A DNA stretch of 64,000 nucleotides from Paraburkholderia sp. CNPSo 3272 (GTDB taxonomy: Bacteria; Pseudomonadota; Gammaproteobacteria; Burkholderiales; Burkholderiaceae). This document shows positions 57,132 through 64,000 of the stretch, piece after piece (position 1 is the stretch's first letter; every line of letters starts with the position of its first letter). Both the position numbers and the translations under genes were made by a program. The notes beneath the pieces were generated by a model. The model did no database searches. It was not told the DNA's origin and saw only the letters and a program-made list of their open reading frames with translations. Location of the stretch: NCBI RefSeq assembly GCF_024206495.1, contig NZ_JAMBPQ010000005.1, positions 248,001 to 312,000 of the forward strand, written 5' to 3'.

Positions 57132-57169
57132 ACGCGCCGGACACCGCTGCAAAGCGAGGTCCGGCGCGT
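57132..57169. terminator. Hairpin terminator after alcohol dehydrogenase
   Basis: An 11-bp stem ACGCGCCGGAC (57132-57142) / GTCCGGCGCGT (57159-57169). It lies between the convergent alcohol dehydrogenase and ABM genes and can serve both directions. The plus side lacks a T-run; the minus side is followed by TTTTTCATTG. Confidence 0.65.
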
Positions 57170-57207
57170 CAACGAATCGCCGCAACGATTGCGGCAGAAA
57201 CACGGGC

Positions 57208-57507
57208 TCAGTCGGCGACGTCCACGCCCTTCAGCAGCTTCACCTCAGGCGGCTCCGTCACCCACGCACCAATCTTCGCGCGGTACGCCACGAAGTGCGC
57301 GCTATCGCGATGCGCCTGCACCGCGGCGTCGTCGACATAGGTTTCGTAAAGGTAAAAGCCCGGTGCGCCATCGGCGCGGCGCAGCAGGTCGTAGCGCAAA
57401 TTGCCCGGCTCCTTGCGCGTATGCGAAACCATATCGCGCATCAGCGCCTCCACGTCGGCGACGTGCTCGGACTTCGGCGTGATGCTCGCGAATAGATAGA
57501 CGGTCAT
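57208..57507 (-). CDS. Antibiotic biosynthesis monooxygenase-type protein (YgiN-like)
   Basis: A 99-residue ABM-fold (dimeric alpha/beta barrel) protein. The motif MRDMVSHTRKEPGNLRYDLL, with the conserved Arg-Lys-Glu-Pro-Gly-Asn context, and FYLYETYVDDAAVQAHRDSA are typical. YgiN relatives act as quinol monooxygenases. GAGGGAAT lies ~9 bases before the ATG at 57507. It follows the old yellow enzyme gene by 42 bases and probably belongs to the NemR-controlled cluster. Confidence 0.85.
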   Translation of the reverse strand: MTVYLFASITPKSEHVADVEALMRDMVSHTRKEPGNLRYDLLRRADGAPGFYLYETYVDDAAVQAHRDSAHFVAYRAKIGAWVTEPPEVKLLKGVDVAD

Positions 57508-57549
57508 CGGTATTCCCTCATCGTCAACGGTTGAACCGGTCGGCAAATT

Positions 57550-58647
57550 TCAGCCGACCTTGTAGCGCTCGAGCCAGTGCGCGTACGGCGCGGGCAAGGT
57601 CCACGCGGCGCGTTCGACACCGAGTTCCTGAGCCGCGAAATACGGCCAGTGCGGATTCGCGAGATGCGCGCGCCCGACCATCACGACGTCGAGTTGCTCC
57701 TTCGCCACCGAGCGCTCGGCCAGTTCCGGCGTGCCGATACCCCATGCCGACGACACCGGCAGACCGCTTGCGCGACGCACCTTTTGTGCGATCGGCGCAA
57801 GGAACGCGGGCGCCCACGGAATCTGCGCGGCGGGCGTCGAGAAACCGACGCTCACACCCAGCATGTCGAGGCCTTCGCGCTTGAAGCCCTTGGCCAGTTC
57901 GATCGATTCGGCAAGCGTTTCCTCGTCGCGGCCATCGTACTCGATCACGCCAAAGCGCGCCGTCAGCGGCAGATGCTCCGGCCAGACCTTGCGCACCGCG
58001 GCCAGCGTTTCCAGCAGGAATCGGCTGCGGTTTTCAAGGCTGCCGCCGTAGATATCGTCGCGCTGGTTCGAATGCGTCGAGAAAAAGCTCTGGCCGAGAT
58101 AGCCGTGCGCAAAGTGCAGTTCGAGCCATTCGAAGCCGGCTTCGAGCGCGCGCTTCGCCGCGGCCACGAAGTCCTCGCGCACACGTGCAATGTCGTCGAT
58201 CGTCATCGCCTTCGGCACCTTCGGCAAATGCGCGCCGAACGCCGTTGCCGAGGGCGCGATGGTCTGCCAGCCGCGCGCATCGCCTTCGGCGATGTGGTCG
58301 TCGCCTTCCCACGGGCGGTTCGCGCTCGCCTTGCGGCCCGCGTGCGCAATCTGGATGCCGGGCACGGCGCCCGCCGCCTTGATCGCCGCGACGGTCGGCT
58401 TGAACGCTTCCATCTGCGCGTCGTTCCACAGGCCCGTGCAACCCGGCGTAATGCGGCCTTCGGGCGAAACCGCCGTCGCCTCGACGATCACGAGGCCCGC
58501 GCCGCCCCGCGCGATCTGCGCGTAGTGGACGTGGTGCCAGTCGTTGATCACGCCATCGACGGCCATGTACTGGCACATCGGCGGCACGGCGATGCGGTTG
58601 CGCAGGGACACGCCCTTGAGCTTGAACGGTTCGAACAATGCGGACAT
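57550..58647 (-). CDS. Old yellow enzyme (NADH:flavin oxidoreductase, NemA/XenA type)
   Basis: A 365-residue FMN enzyme of the YqjM/XenA class. Cys25 in PPMCQY modulates the flavin; active-site residues include the His in IQIAHAGRKAS and GYLGQSFFSTHSNQRDD. Such enzymes reduce activated double bonds, nitro-esters and N-ethylmaleimide with NAD(P)H. The cluster order NemR-like regulator, glyoxalase III-like protein, this gene and the YgiN-like protein parallels E. coli nemR-nemA-gloA. It is separated from the gene upstream by 180 bases containing a large inverted repeat. Confidence 0.93.
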   Translation of the reverse strand: MSALFEPFKLKGVSLRNRIAVPPMCQYMAVDGVINDWHHVHYAQIARGGAGLVIVEATAVSPEGRITPGCTGLWNDAQMEAFKPTVAAIKAAGAVPGIQIAHAGRKASANRPWEGDDHIAEGDARGWQTIAPSATAFGAHLPKVPKAMTIDDIARVREDFVAAAKRALEAGFEWLELHFAHGYLGQSFFSTHSNQRDDIYGGSLENRSRFLLETLAAVRKVWPEHLPLTARFGVIEYDGRDEETLAESIELAKGFKREGLDMLGVSVGFSTPAAQIPWAPAFLAPIAQKVRRASGLPVSSAWGIGTPELAERSVAKEQLDVVMVGRAHLANPHWPYFAAQELGVERAAWTLPAPYAHWLERYKVG

Positions 58648-58711
58648 CTACAGCTCCTTTCTTGGCACAGGTCGCGCGTCGCGCGGCATCTGCGCCGGTT
58701 GGCAAAAACGG

Positions 58712-58782
58712 GATTTCCTTGCGGCAACGCGCAGCCGCACACGCGCTGCGAGCGCGCCTCGCAGCGTTGCCGAAAGGAAATC
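58712..58782. repeat. 71-base inverted repeat with internal hairpin
   Basis: The 19-base arms GATTTCCTTGCGGCAACGC (58712-58730) and its reverse complement (58764-58782) match at 18 of 19 positions. A second 8-bp hairpin (58745-58752 with 58758-58765) sits inside. It lies between the DJ-1-like and old yellow enzyme genes. Confidence 0.6.
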
Positions 58783-58827
58783 GAGGGAAGCGAACGCGCT
58801 CGCCAAGACGCGCGCGTTCGCGCAACT

Positions 58828-59511
58828 TCAAGCGCGGCGCAGCGCCGCGAGCAAGGCTTCGGCCACCGGCTCCGACGAAGCCGGGTTCTGGCCCGTGATG
58901 AGCAGGCCATCGGTTGCGACGTGCGGCTGCCAGTCGGCGGCCTTTGAGTATTGGCCGCCATTGGCCTTCAGCATGTCTTCTACGAGGAACGGCACGACGT
59001 CCGTCAACTGCACGGCGGCTTCTTCGTCATTCGAAAAACCGGTGACCGACTTGCCGGCCACGAGCGGCTTGCCGTCGGCCCCCTTTACGTGACGCAGCAC
59101 GCCCGGCGCATGGCAGACGGCAGCGACAGGCTTGCCCGCGTCGATCGTCTTTTCGATCAGCGCGATCGAAACCGGATCTTCTGCCAGATCCCAAAGCGGG
59201 CCGTGGCCGCCCGGGTAGAACACGGCGTCGAATGCGCTCGCGTCGATATCGGCGAGACGCTGCGTATTGGCAAGCGCCGCTTGCGCCTCGGTGTCGGACG
59301 CGAAACGCCGTGTCGCATCGGTCTGCGCCGAGGGATCGCTGCTCTTCGGATCGAGCGGCGGCTGGCCGCCCTTGGGCGATGCGAGCGTGAGCGCAGCGCC
59401 AGCGTCGCGCAACGCGTAGTACGGCGCGGCGAATTCCTCGAGCCAGAAGCCGGTCTTCTTGCCCGTGTTGCCGAGGTCCTCGTGCGAGGTCAAAACGATC
59501 AGTACCTTCAT
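58828..59511 (-). CDS. DJ-1/PfpI family glutamine-amidotransferase-like protein (glyoxalase III type)
   Basis: A 227-residue protein. The catalytic Cys133-His134 lie in VAAVCHAPGVLR, and the nearby Glu is in FWLEEFAAPYY, as in Hsp31-type glyoxalase III enzymes that convert methylglyoxal to lactate without cofactor. The YPGGHGPLWDLAED segment supports this subgroup. AGGA lies 8 bases before the ATG at 59511. A 19-bp operator (59578-59596) lies 67 bases upstream. It could replace GloA in the NemR-linked E. coli operon. Confidence 0.86.
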   Translation of the reverse strand: MKVLIVLTSHEDLGNTGKKTGFWLEEFAAPYYALRDAGAALTLASPKGGQPPLDPKSSDPSAQTDATRRFASDTEAQAALANTQRLADIDASAFDAVFYPGGHGPLWDLAEDPVSIALIEKTIDAGKPVAAVCHAPGVLRHVKGADGKPLVAGKSVTGFSNDEEAAVQLTDVVPFLVEDMLKANGGQYSKAADWQPHVATDGLLITGQNPASSEPVAEALLAALRRA

Positions 59512-59577
59512 CGGCGTTCCTTTTTGGGTGAGGTTCGGGCGCTCGCACGCCCTTCGGAAACCGGTATTCATGCATTA

Positions 59578-59596
59578 TTAGACCGGTCGTCTAGTA
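59578..59596. promoter_or_regulatory. NemR-like operator 1, before DJ-1-like gene
   Basis: TTAGACCGGTCGTCTAGTA contains the inverted repeat TAGAC-N5-GTCTA. It differs by one base from a 19-bp copy at 60282-60300 in front of the TetR gene. Two copies flanking the regulator gene are typical of an autoregulated repressor. Confidence 0.8.
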
Positions 59597-59656
59597 CTTC
59601 CGCACACAACGCGACAGTCGCGCGCACGTCGTGCGCCGCCGCAGCTTTCCGTTCGA

Positions 59657-60259
59657 TTAGTTGCGCGGAGGCAGGTTCAACAGGATGCGCGTGGTCGCCA
59701 TGGCCGCGTCGAGCGGCTTGCGGTCACGGTGGATCTTCTCGAGCAGCGTGGCGCCGAGCCACAGTTCGTAGAGCGTCACCGCCATGGTCGCAGCGTCGTT
59801 CACGTCCGCCAGCGAGCCATCCACACGCCCTGCTTCGAGACACGCGGCAATGCGCGAGATCGTCGCATCGGTGCCGAGACGCAGGGCCTCACGCATCGCC
59901 TCGGAAAGGTCGCTCACCTCCGCGCCCAGCTTCGCCGCGAGACACTTGCCTACTGGATCGTCGGCGCACTGGATCAAGCGCCAGTCGTCCCAGTAGCGCA
60001 TCAGCTTCTCCGCCGCCGTGCCCGGCGCGCGCACCAGCAGATCGTCGAGACGCTCCGCATACTCGGCGAAATAGGACGTGAGCAAGGCTTCGCCGAACGC
60101 TTCCTTCGAGCCAAAATAGTGATAGAACGACCCTTTAGGCACACCGGCGGCCGCGAGGATCTCATTGAGACCGACTGCGGAAAAGCCCTTGCCCAGCAAA
60201 ATGGGCATGGCGGTATCGAGGATGTGTTGCCGCACTTCGACGGCTGCCGCTGCATTCAT
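59657..60259 (-). CDS. nemR: TetR-family electrophile-sensing repressor, NemR-like
   Basis: A 200-residue repressor. The N-terminal helix-turn-helix (LNEILAAAGVPKGSFYHYFG) is followed by the sensor domain. Cys98, Cys106 and Lys175 match the numbering of E. coli NemR, whose Cys106-Lys175 pair senses electrophiles and hypochlorite. NemR represses itself and detoxification genes. ATG 60259 is chosen; the longer open frame upstream is not protein-like. It is divergent from the GDSL hydrolase gene with an operator (60282-60300) between. Confidence 0.88.
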   Translation of the reverse strand: MNAAAAVEVRQHILDTAMPILLGKGFSAVGLNEILAAAGVPKGSFYHYFGSKEAFGEALLTSYFAEYAERLDDLLVRAPGTAAEKLMRYWDDWRLIQCADDPVGKCLAAKLGAEVSDLSEAMREALRLGTDATISRIAACLEAGRVDGSLADVNDAATMAVTLYELWLGATLLEKIHRDRKPLDAAMATTRILLNLPPRN

Positions 60260-60281
60260 GAGACGACATGGTACAGAGCGA

Positions 60282-60300
60282 TTAGACCAGTCGTCTAGTA
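60282..60300. promoter_or_regulatory. NemR-like operator 2, in the nemR/GDSL divergent region
   Basis: TTAGACCAGTCGTCTAGTA has the same TAGAC-N5-GTCTA arms as operator 1. It lies 23 bases from the nemR start and ~83 bases from the hydrolase start, so it could control both. Confidence 0.8.
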
Positions 60301-60338
60301 ATCTCCCATGATGAGTAATGGCATTGCATCGCCCCCAG

Positions 60339-60370
60339 CAACCAGGCAACCAGGCAACCAGGTAACCAGA
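60339..60370 (+). repeat. Four tandem 8-bp repeats upstream of the GDSL hydrolase
   Basis: CAACCAGG is repeated three times perfectly followed by TAACCAGA. The array ends 12 bases before the hydrolase start codon, next to its ribosome binding site. Slippage could change spacing or mRNA structure. Confidence 0.7.
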
Positions 60371-60382
60371 AAGAGGCAACCC

Positions 60383-61033
60383 ATGACGTCACGCACCCTG
60401 CTCTGTTACGGCGATTCCAATACTCACGGCACGAAGCCGCTGACCGTGCCCGGCGTGTCCGAGCGATTCGGCCCCACCGACCGCTGGCCCGGCGTGCTGC
60501 GCGACGCGCTCGGGCCGGGCTGGACGATCATCGAGGAAGGCCTGCCCGCGCGCACCACGGTTCACGACGATCCCATCGAAGGCCGGCACAAGAACGGCCT
60601 CGCCTATCTGCGCCCGTGCCTTGAAAGCCAGTTGCCCGTCGATGTGGTCGCGCTGATGCTCGGCACCAACGACCTCAAGACACGCTTTTCCGTCACGCCG
60701 ACCGACATTGCGAACTCGGTGGACGTGCTGCTCGAAACGCTCGTCGCTTGCCGCGCGGGTCCGGCCGGCTTGACGCCGCACGTGCTGCTCATGGCGCCGG
60801 CGCCGATCGAAGAGATTGGCTTCCTCGGCGAGATCTTCACGGGCGGCGCCGCGAAATCGCGCCTGCTTGCCCCGCTCTACGAGCGCGTGGCCGTGAAGTA
60901 CGGCTCGGCGTTTCTCGACGCCGGCGAATTCGCCACCGTCAGCCCCACCGACGGCATTCACTACGAAGCCTCGCAACACCACCAACTCGGCAAGGCCGTC
61001 GCGGAAATCGTGCGCCAGCGCTTCGGCGCATAA
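60383..61033 (+). CDS. SGNH/GDSL hydrolase (arylesterase / acyltransferase-like)
   Basis: A 216-residue esterase. The Ser nucleophile is in CYGDSNTHG (block I), block III is LMLGTNDLK, and the Asp-His pair lies in PTDGIHYEAS. It resembles the Mycobacterium smegmatis arylesterase/acyltransferase in these motifs. AGAGG lies ~8 bases before the ATG. It is divergent from nemR and shares the operator region, so it may be part of the same response. The natural substrate is unknown. Confidence 0.9.
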   Translation: MTSRTLLCYGDSNTHGTKPLTVPGVSERFGPTDRWPGVLRDALGPGWTIIEEGLPARTTVHDDPIEGRHKNGLAYLRPCLESQLPVDVVALMLGTNDLKTRFSVTPTDIANSVDVLLETLVACRAGPAGLTPHVLLMAPAPIEEIGFLGEIFTGGAAKSRLLAPLYERVAVKYGSAFLDAGEFATVSPTDGIHYEASQHHQLGKAVAEIVRQRFGA

Positions 61034-61057
61034 ACGCCTGTCAGGCCGCAAAAAGAA

Positions 61058-61091
61058 AAACGCCGCCGGGCCCGAAGGCCTGGCGGCGTTT
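61058..61091. terminator. Bidirectional terminator between convergent GDSL and cyoD genes
   Basis: A 15-bp stem (61058-61072 with 61077-61091, one G.T pair) and a four-base CGAA loop, with A-rich and T-rich flanks. It can end the GDSL transcript on the plus strand and the cyo transcript on the minus strand. Confidence 0.85.
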
Positions 61092-61145
61092 CCATTTGCG
61101 CTTCACCCGAAGCGAGCGAAGCGCAAGTCCAGCAACGATGAACGC

Positions 61146-61475
61146 TTAACGCGACATCATGTTCATGCTGACGTTGTGCATGACCCACAGAGTACCGACG
61201 ACCACGATCAGGACCGTCAACACCGTAAAGCCAAATGCCGTCACGTTCCAGCGCTGGCCCGACGACGTGTTCATGTGCAGGAAGAACACGAGGTGAACCA
61301 CGATCTGCACGACTGCCAGAACGGCGAGGCCGAGCAGCGCGGTTTCGCGCGAAAAGCCGCCATGCAGCACGAGCCAGAACGAAGCGGCCGTGAGCACCAC
61401 CGCCAGGACGAAACCAACCACGTAGCTGCCTACGCTGCCGTGGCTTTCTTCTTCATGGATAGGATGAGCACTCAT
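61146..61475 (-). CDS. cyoD: Cytochrome bo3 quinol oxidase subunit IV
   Basis: A 109-residue subunit with three membrane helices (SYVVGFVLAVVLTAASFWLV; HLVFFLHMNTSSGQRWN). CyoD assists assembly of the oxidase. The ATG immediately follows the cyoC stop codon (TAAATG), so the genes are co-translated. The usual downstream cyoE is not seen here. Confidence 0.95.
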   Translation of the reverse strand: MSAHPIHEEESHGSVGSYVVGFVLAVVLTAASFWLVLHGGFSRETALLGLAVLAVVQIVVHLVFFLHMNTSSGQRWNVTAFGFTVLTVLIVVVGTLWVMHNVSMNMMSR

Positions 61476-62087
61476 TTAGATCACGCTCGCAAGATAAACA
61501 AAGGAGAACACGCAGATCCAGACGATGTCCAGAAAGTGCCAGAAAAGGCTAAGGCACGTCAGGCGGCGAATTTCACGCTCGCCCAGAACCGGCGCCTTCA
61601 AGGCCTGAACCATCAGGACGACCATCCAGATCATGCCCATCGTCACGTGGATACCGTGGGTGGCAACCAGCGTGAAGAACGACGAGAGGAACGCGCTGCG
61701 TTGCGGACCGTTGCCCTCCGCGATCATGTTCGCGAATTCGTGCAGTTCGAAATACAGGAACGTTGCGCCGAGCAGGAAGGTGATCGCCAGCCAGAAGAAC
61801 ACTTGACCCTTGCGCTGCTTGTGCGCGCCGATCATCGCGAAACCGTACGTGATGGACGACAGCAGCAGCACTGCCGTTTCCATCGCGACGCCATTGATGT
61901 CGAACAGGTCCTTGCCCGTCGGGCCGCCTGCGAACTGGTTCTGCATCACGGCGAACACTGCGAACAGCGAGCCGAACAGAATACAGTCCGTCATCAGGTA
62001 CAGCCAGAAGCCGAACACCGAGTGTGACGGCGGGTGATCGTGGTGATCGTGCTCCGCGAGTGCGGCCGCACTAGTTTTCGTCAACAT
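61476..62087 (-). CDS. cyoC: Cytochrome bo3 quinol oxidase subunit III
   Basis: A 203-residue subunit with five membrane helices (VFGFWLYLMTDCILFGSLFA; SLFWHFLDIVWICVFSFVYL). It stabilises the oxidase core. Its ATG overlaps the TGA of cyoB by one base (TGATG). Confidence 0.95.
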   Translation of the reverse strand: MLTKTSAAALAEHDHHDHPPSHSVFGFWLYLMTDCILFGSLFAVFAVMQNQFAGGPTGKDLFDINGVAMETAVLLLSSITYGFAMIGAHKQRKGQVFFWLAITFLLGATFLYFELHEFANMIAEGNGPQRSAFLSSFFTLVATHGIHVTMGMIWMVVLMVQALKAPVLGEREIRRLTCLSLFWHFLDIVWICVFSFVYLASVI

Positions 62088-64000
62088 CAGTTGGCCTCCA
62101 GTGCTGCTTCAACCTTGCCACGGCGTTGCTTGTCTTCGAACGCCTTGACCAGTGCGCGGCTACGCGCTTCTTCGTCTGCCCGGACCTTGGCGGCCGGGAT
62201 GTAATAGCCTTCGTTCTTCTGGAAGCTGTAGGCGATGGCCGTGCCGACAATGCCGACGAAGCCAACGATCATGAGCCACCAGATGTGCCAGATGCCAGCG
62301 AAGCCGAGCACCAGGCTGAAGAAACCGATGAACACACCTGCGCTCGTGTTCGAGGGCATGTGGATGTCGGTGTACTTCGTGTTCGCGACGTCCACGGTTT
62401 CGCGGCCGGTTTCCTTCAGGTGCGCAAACTCGTCGAGCTCGCTCACGTGCGGAATGATCGCGAAGTTATACGACGGCGGCGGCGACGAGATCGCCCACTC
62501 CAGCGTACGGCCACCCCACGGATCGCCCGTCAGGTCGCGGTTTTCCGGCAGGTTGCGGTCGCGGATCGACACGTACAGCTGCAGCAGCTGGTGCGCGATA
62601 CCGAGTGCCACGAGCACGGCGCCAACCCACGCGATGATCATCCACGGATGCCACGCCGGATTGTCGTAGTGGTTCAGACGGCGGGTTGCGCCCATGAAGC
62701 CCAGCACGTACAGCGGCGTGAAGGCAACGTAGAAGCCCGAGAGCCACAGCCAGAACGCGCGCTTGCCGAGCTTTTCGTTGAGCTTGAAGCCGAACGCCTT
62801 CGGGAACCAGTAGTTGAAGCCGGCGAGGTAGCCGAACAGCACGCCGCCGATGATCACGTTGTGGAAGTGAGCAATCAGGAACAGCGAGTTGTGCAGCACG
62901 AAGTCCGCGCCCGGGATCGCCATCATCACGCCGGTCATGCCGCCGATGGTGAAGGTGACCATGAAGCCGATCGTCCACAGCACCGGCGAGGTGAACTCGA
63001 GGCGGCCGCGGTAGATCGTGAACAGCCAGTTGAAGATCTTCACGCCCGTCGGGATCGCGATGATCATCGTCATGATGCCGAAGAACGCGTTGACGTTCGC
63101 GCCCGAACCCATCGTGAAGAAGTGGTGCAGCCACACGAGGAACGAGAGCACCATGATCGAGCAGGTCGCGTAGACCATGGTCTTGTAGCCGAACAGCGGC
63201 TTCTTCGCGTAGGTCGCGACGACTTCCGAGAAAATACCGAACGCCGGCAGGATCAGGATGTACACCTCGGGGTGACCCCAGGCCCAGATCAGGTTCAGGT
63301 ACAGCATGGCGTTGCCGCCGCCGTCATTCGTGAAGAAGTGCGTGCCGATGTAGCGGTCGAGGCCGAGCAGCGCGAGCGTCACGGTCAGGATCGGGAACGC
63401 GGCCATGATCAGCACGTTCGTGCACAGCGCCGTCCACGTGAACACCGGCATCTTCATCATCGTCATGCCGGGGGCACGCATCTTGATGATGGTGACGAAG
63501 AAGTTCACGCCGGTCAGCAGCGTGCCGACACCCGAGATCTGCAGCGCCCACAGGTAGTAATCGACCCCTACCCCCGGACTGTACGCAAGCTCCGAAAGCG
63601 GCGGATACGCGAGCCAGCCGGTCTGCGCGAACTCACCCACGACGAGCGAGATCATCAGCAGGATGGCGCCGACTGCGGTCATCCAGAACGACAGCGAGTT
63701 CAGGAACGGGAACGCGACGTCGCGTGCGCCGATCTGCAGCGGCACGATGATGTTCATCAGGCCGACCATGAAGGCCATGGCCATGAAGAAGATCATGATC
63801 ACGCCGTGAGCCGTGAAGATCTGGTCGTAGTGGTGCGGCGGGAGGTAGCCCGGCGCGTTGTACGCGAGCGCGAGCTGGGTACGCATCATGATCGCGTCGG
63901 CGAAGCCGCGCAGCAGCATGATGAGGGCGAGCACGATGTACATCACGCCCAGACGCTTGTGGTCGACGCTCGTCAGCCACTCCGTCCAAAGATATTTCCA
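62087..64000 (-). CDS. cyoB: Cytochrome bo3 quinol oxidase subunit I, 5' end outside window
   Basis: About 638 residues are present; the first residues lie beyond the right edge (the reading frame enters at [18 protein letters not shown]). CyoB binds heme b, heme o3 and CuB. The CuB/His-Tyr motif is in [14 protein letters not shown], the two neighbouring histidines in WLHHFFTMG, and the heme o3/heme b histidines in HFHNVIIGG. It reduces O2 with quinol and pumps protons. cyoA is expected to precede it outside the window. Confidence 0.96.
   Translation of the reverse strand, partial: WKYLWTEWLTSVDHKRLGVMYIVLALIMLLRGFADAIMMRTQLALAYNAPGYLPPHHYDQIFTAHGVIMIFFMAMAFMVGLMNIIVPLQIGARDVAFPFLNSLSFWMTAVGAILLMISLVVGEFAQTGWLAYPPLSELAYSPGVGVDYYLWALQISGVGTLLTGVNFFVTIIKMRAPGMTMMKMPVFTWTALCTNVLIMAAFPILTVTLALLGLDRYIGTHFFTNDGGGNAMLYLNLIWAWGHPEVYILILPAFGIFSEVVATYAKKPLFGYKTMVYATCSIMVLSFLVWLHHFFTMGSGANVNAFFGIMTMIIAIPTGVKIFNWLFTIYRGRLEFTSPVLWTIGFMVTFTIGGMTGVMMAIPGADFVLHNSLFLIAHFHNVIIGGVLFGYLAGFNYWFPKAFGFKLNEKLGKRAFWLWLSGFYVAFTPLYVLGFMGATRRLNHYDNPAWHPWMIIAWVGAVLVALGIAHQLLQLYVSIRDRNLPENRDLTGDPWGGRTLEWAISSPPPSYNFAIIPHVSELDEFAHLKETGRETVDVANTKYTDIHMPSNTSAGVFIGFFSLVLGFAGIWHIWWLMIVGFVGIVGTAIAYSFQKNEGYYIPAAKVRADEEARSRALVKAFEDKQRRGKVEAALEAN

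Overview
This 64 kb window is GC-rich, densely coded chromosome from a betaproteobacterium. Gene content points to Burkholderiaceae, most likely the Paraburkholderia/Caballeronia/Burkholderia group: a Burkholderia-type trimeric porin, pcaHG with divergent pcaQ, mmsAB with divergent lysR, a cyo quinol oxidase, many LysR regulators with divergent partners, and a tandem (double-length) UvrA. No phage, insertion sequence, CRISPR array or rRNA operon was seen. The genus is inferred from gene content and not from a marker gene.

Left part (1-22 kb): the start of an RND efflux adaptor cut by the window edge; an MHS transporter and M20 amidohydrolase pair with divergent LysR; a BamA paralogue away from the usual bam locus; a squalene/phytoene synthase; the valine-degradation pair mmsA-mmsB with divergent LysR; a BON-domain periplasmic protein; a LysR/MFS divergent pair; a four-gene SsuABC/TauABC-type ABC importer with two different permeases; and a beta carbonic anhydrase.

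Middle part (22-46 kb): a short-ORF locus with its own promoter-like region (29 and 58 codons); an aldo/keto reductase; two DHA2 exporters; a DedA-rhodanese fusion; a flavin monooxygenase with a DUF2783 partner between two LuxR-type regulators; gamma-glutamyltranspeptidase; a tightly coupled four-gene operon (CDP-alcohol phosphatidyltransferase, 2-oxoglutarate/Fe(II) oxygenase, HpnL-like membrane protein, sugar-nucleotide-type nucleotidyltransferase) that looks like an uncharacterised lipid head-group pathway; a major porin; small envelope proteins; an XRE-cupin regulator; and pcaQ/pcaHG for protocatechuate ring cleavage.

Right part (46-64 kb): NnrU; a short H-NS-like protein beside a decayed tRNA-like sequence; a 1968-residue tandem UvrA preceded by a near-perfect LexA box; a SPINDLY-type O-GlcNAc transferase homologue; an AdhP-type alcohol dehydrogenase; an electrophile-stress cluster (NemR-like TetR with Cys106 and Lys175, glyoxalase III/DJ-1-like protein, old yellow enzyme, YgiN-like monooxygenase) with two near-identical 19-bp operator sequences; a GDSL hydrolase; and cyoB (5' end outside the window), cyoC and cyoD.

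The most interesting points are the SOS-box-linked double UvrA, the four-gene lipid operon, the NemR-type two-operator cluster, and several unexplained non-coding structures (nested palindrome at 4.9-5.0 kb, short transcript candidate at 39.1 kb, 71-nt inverted repeat at 58.7 kb).
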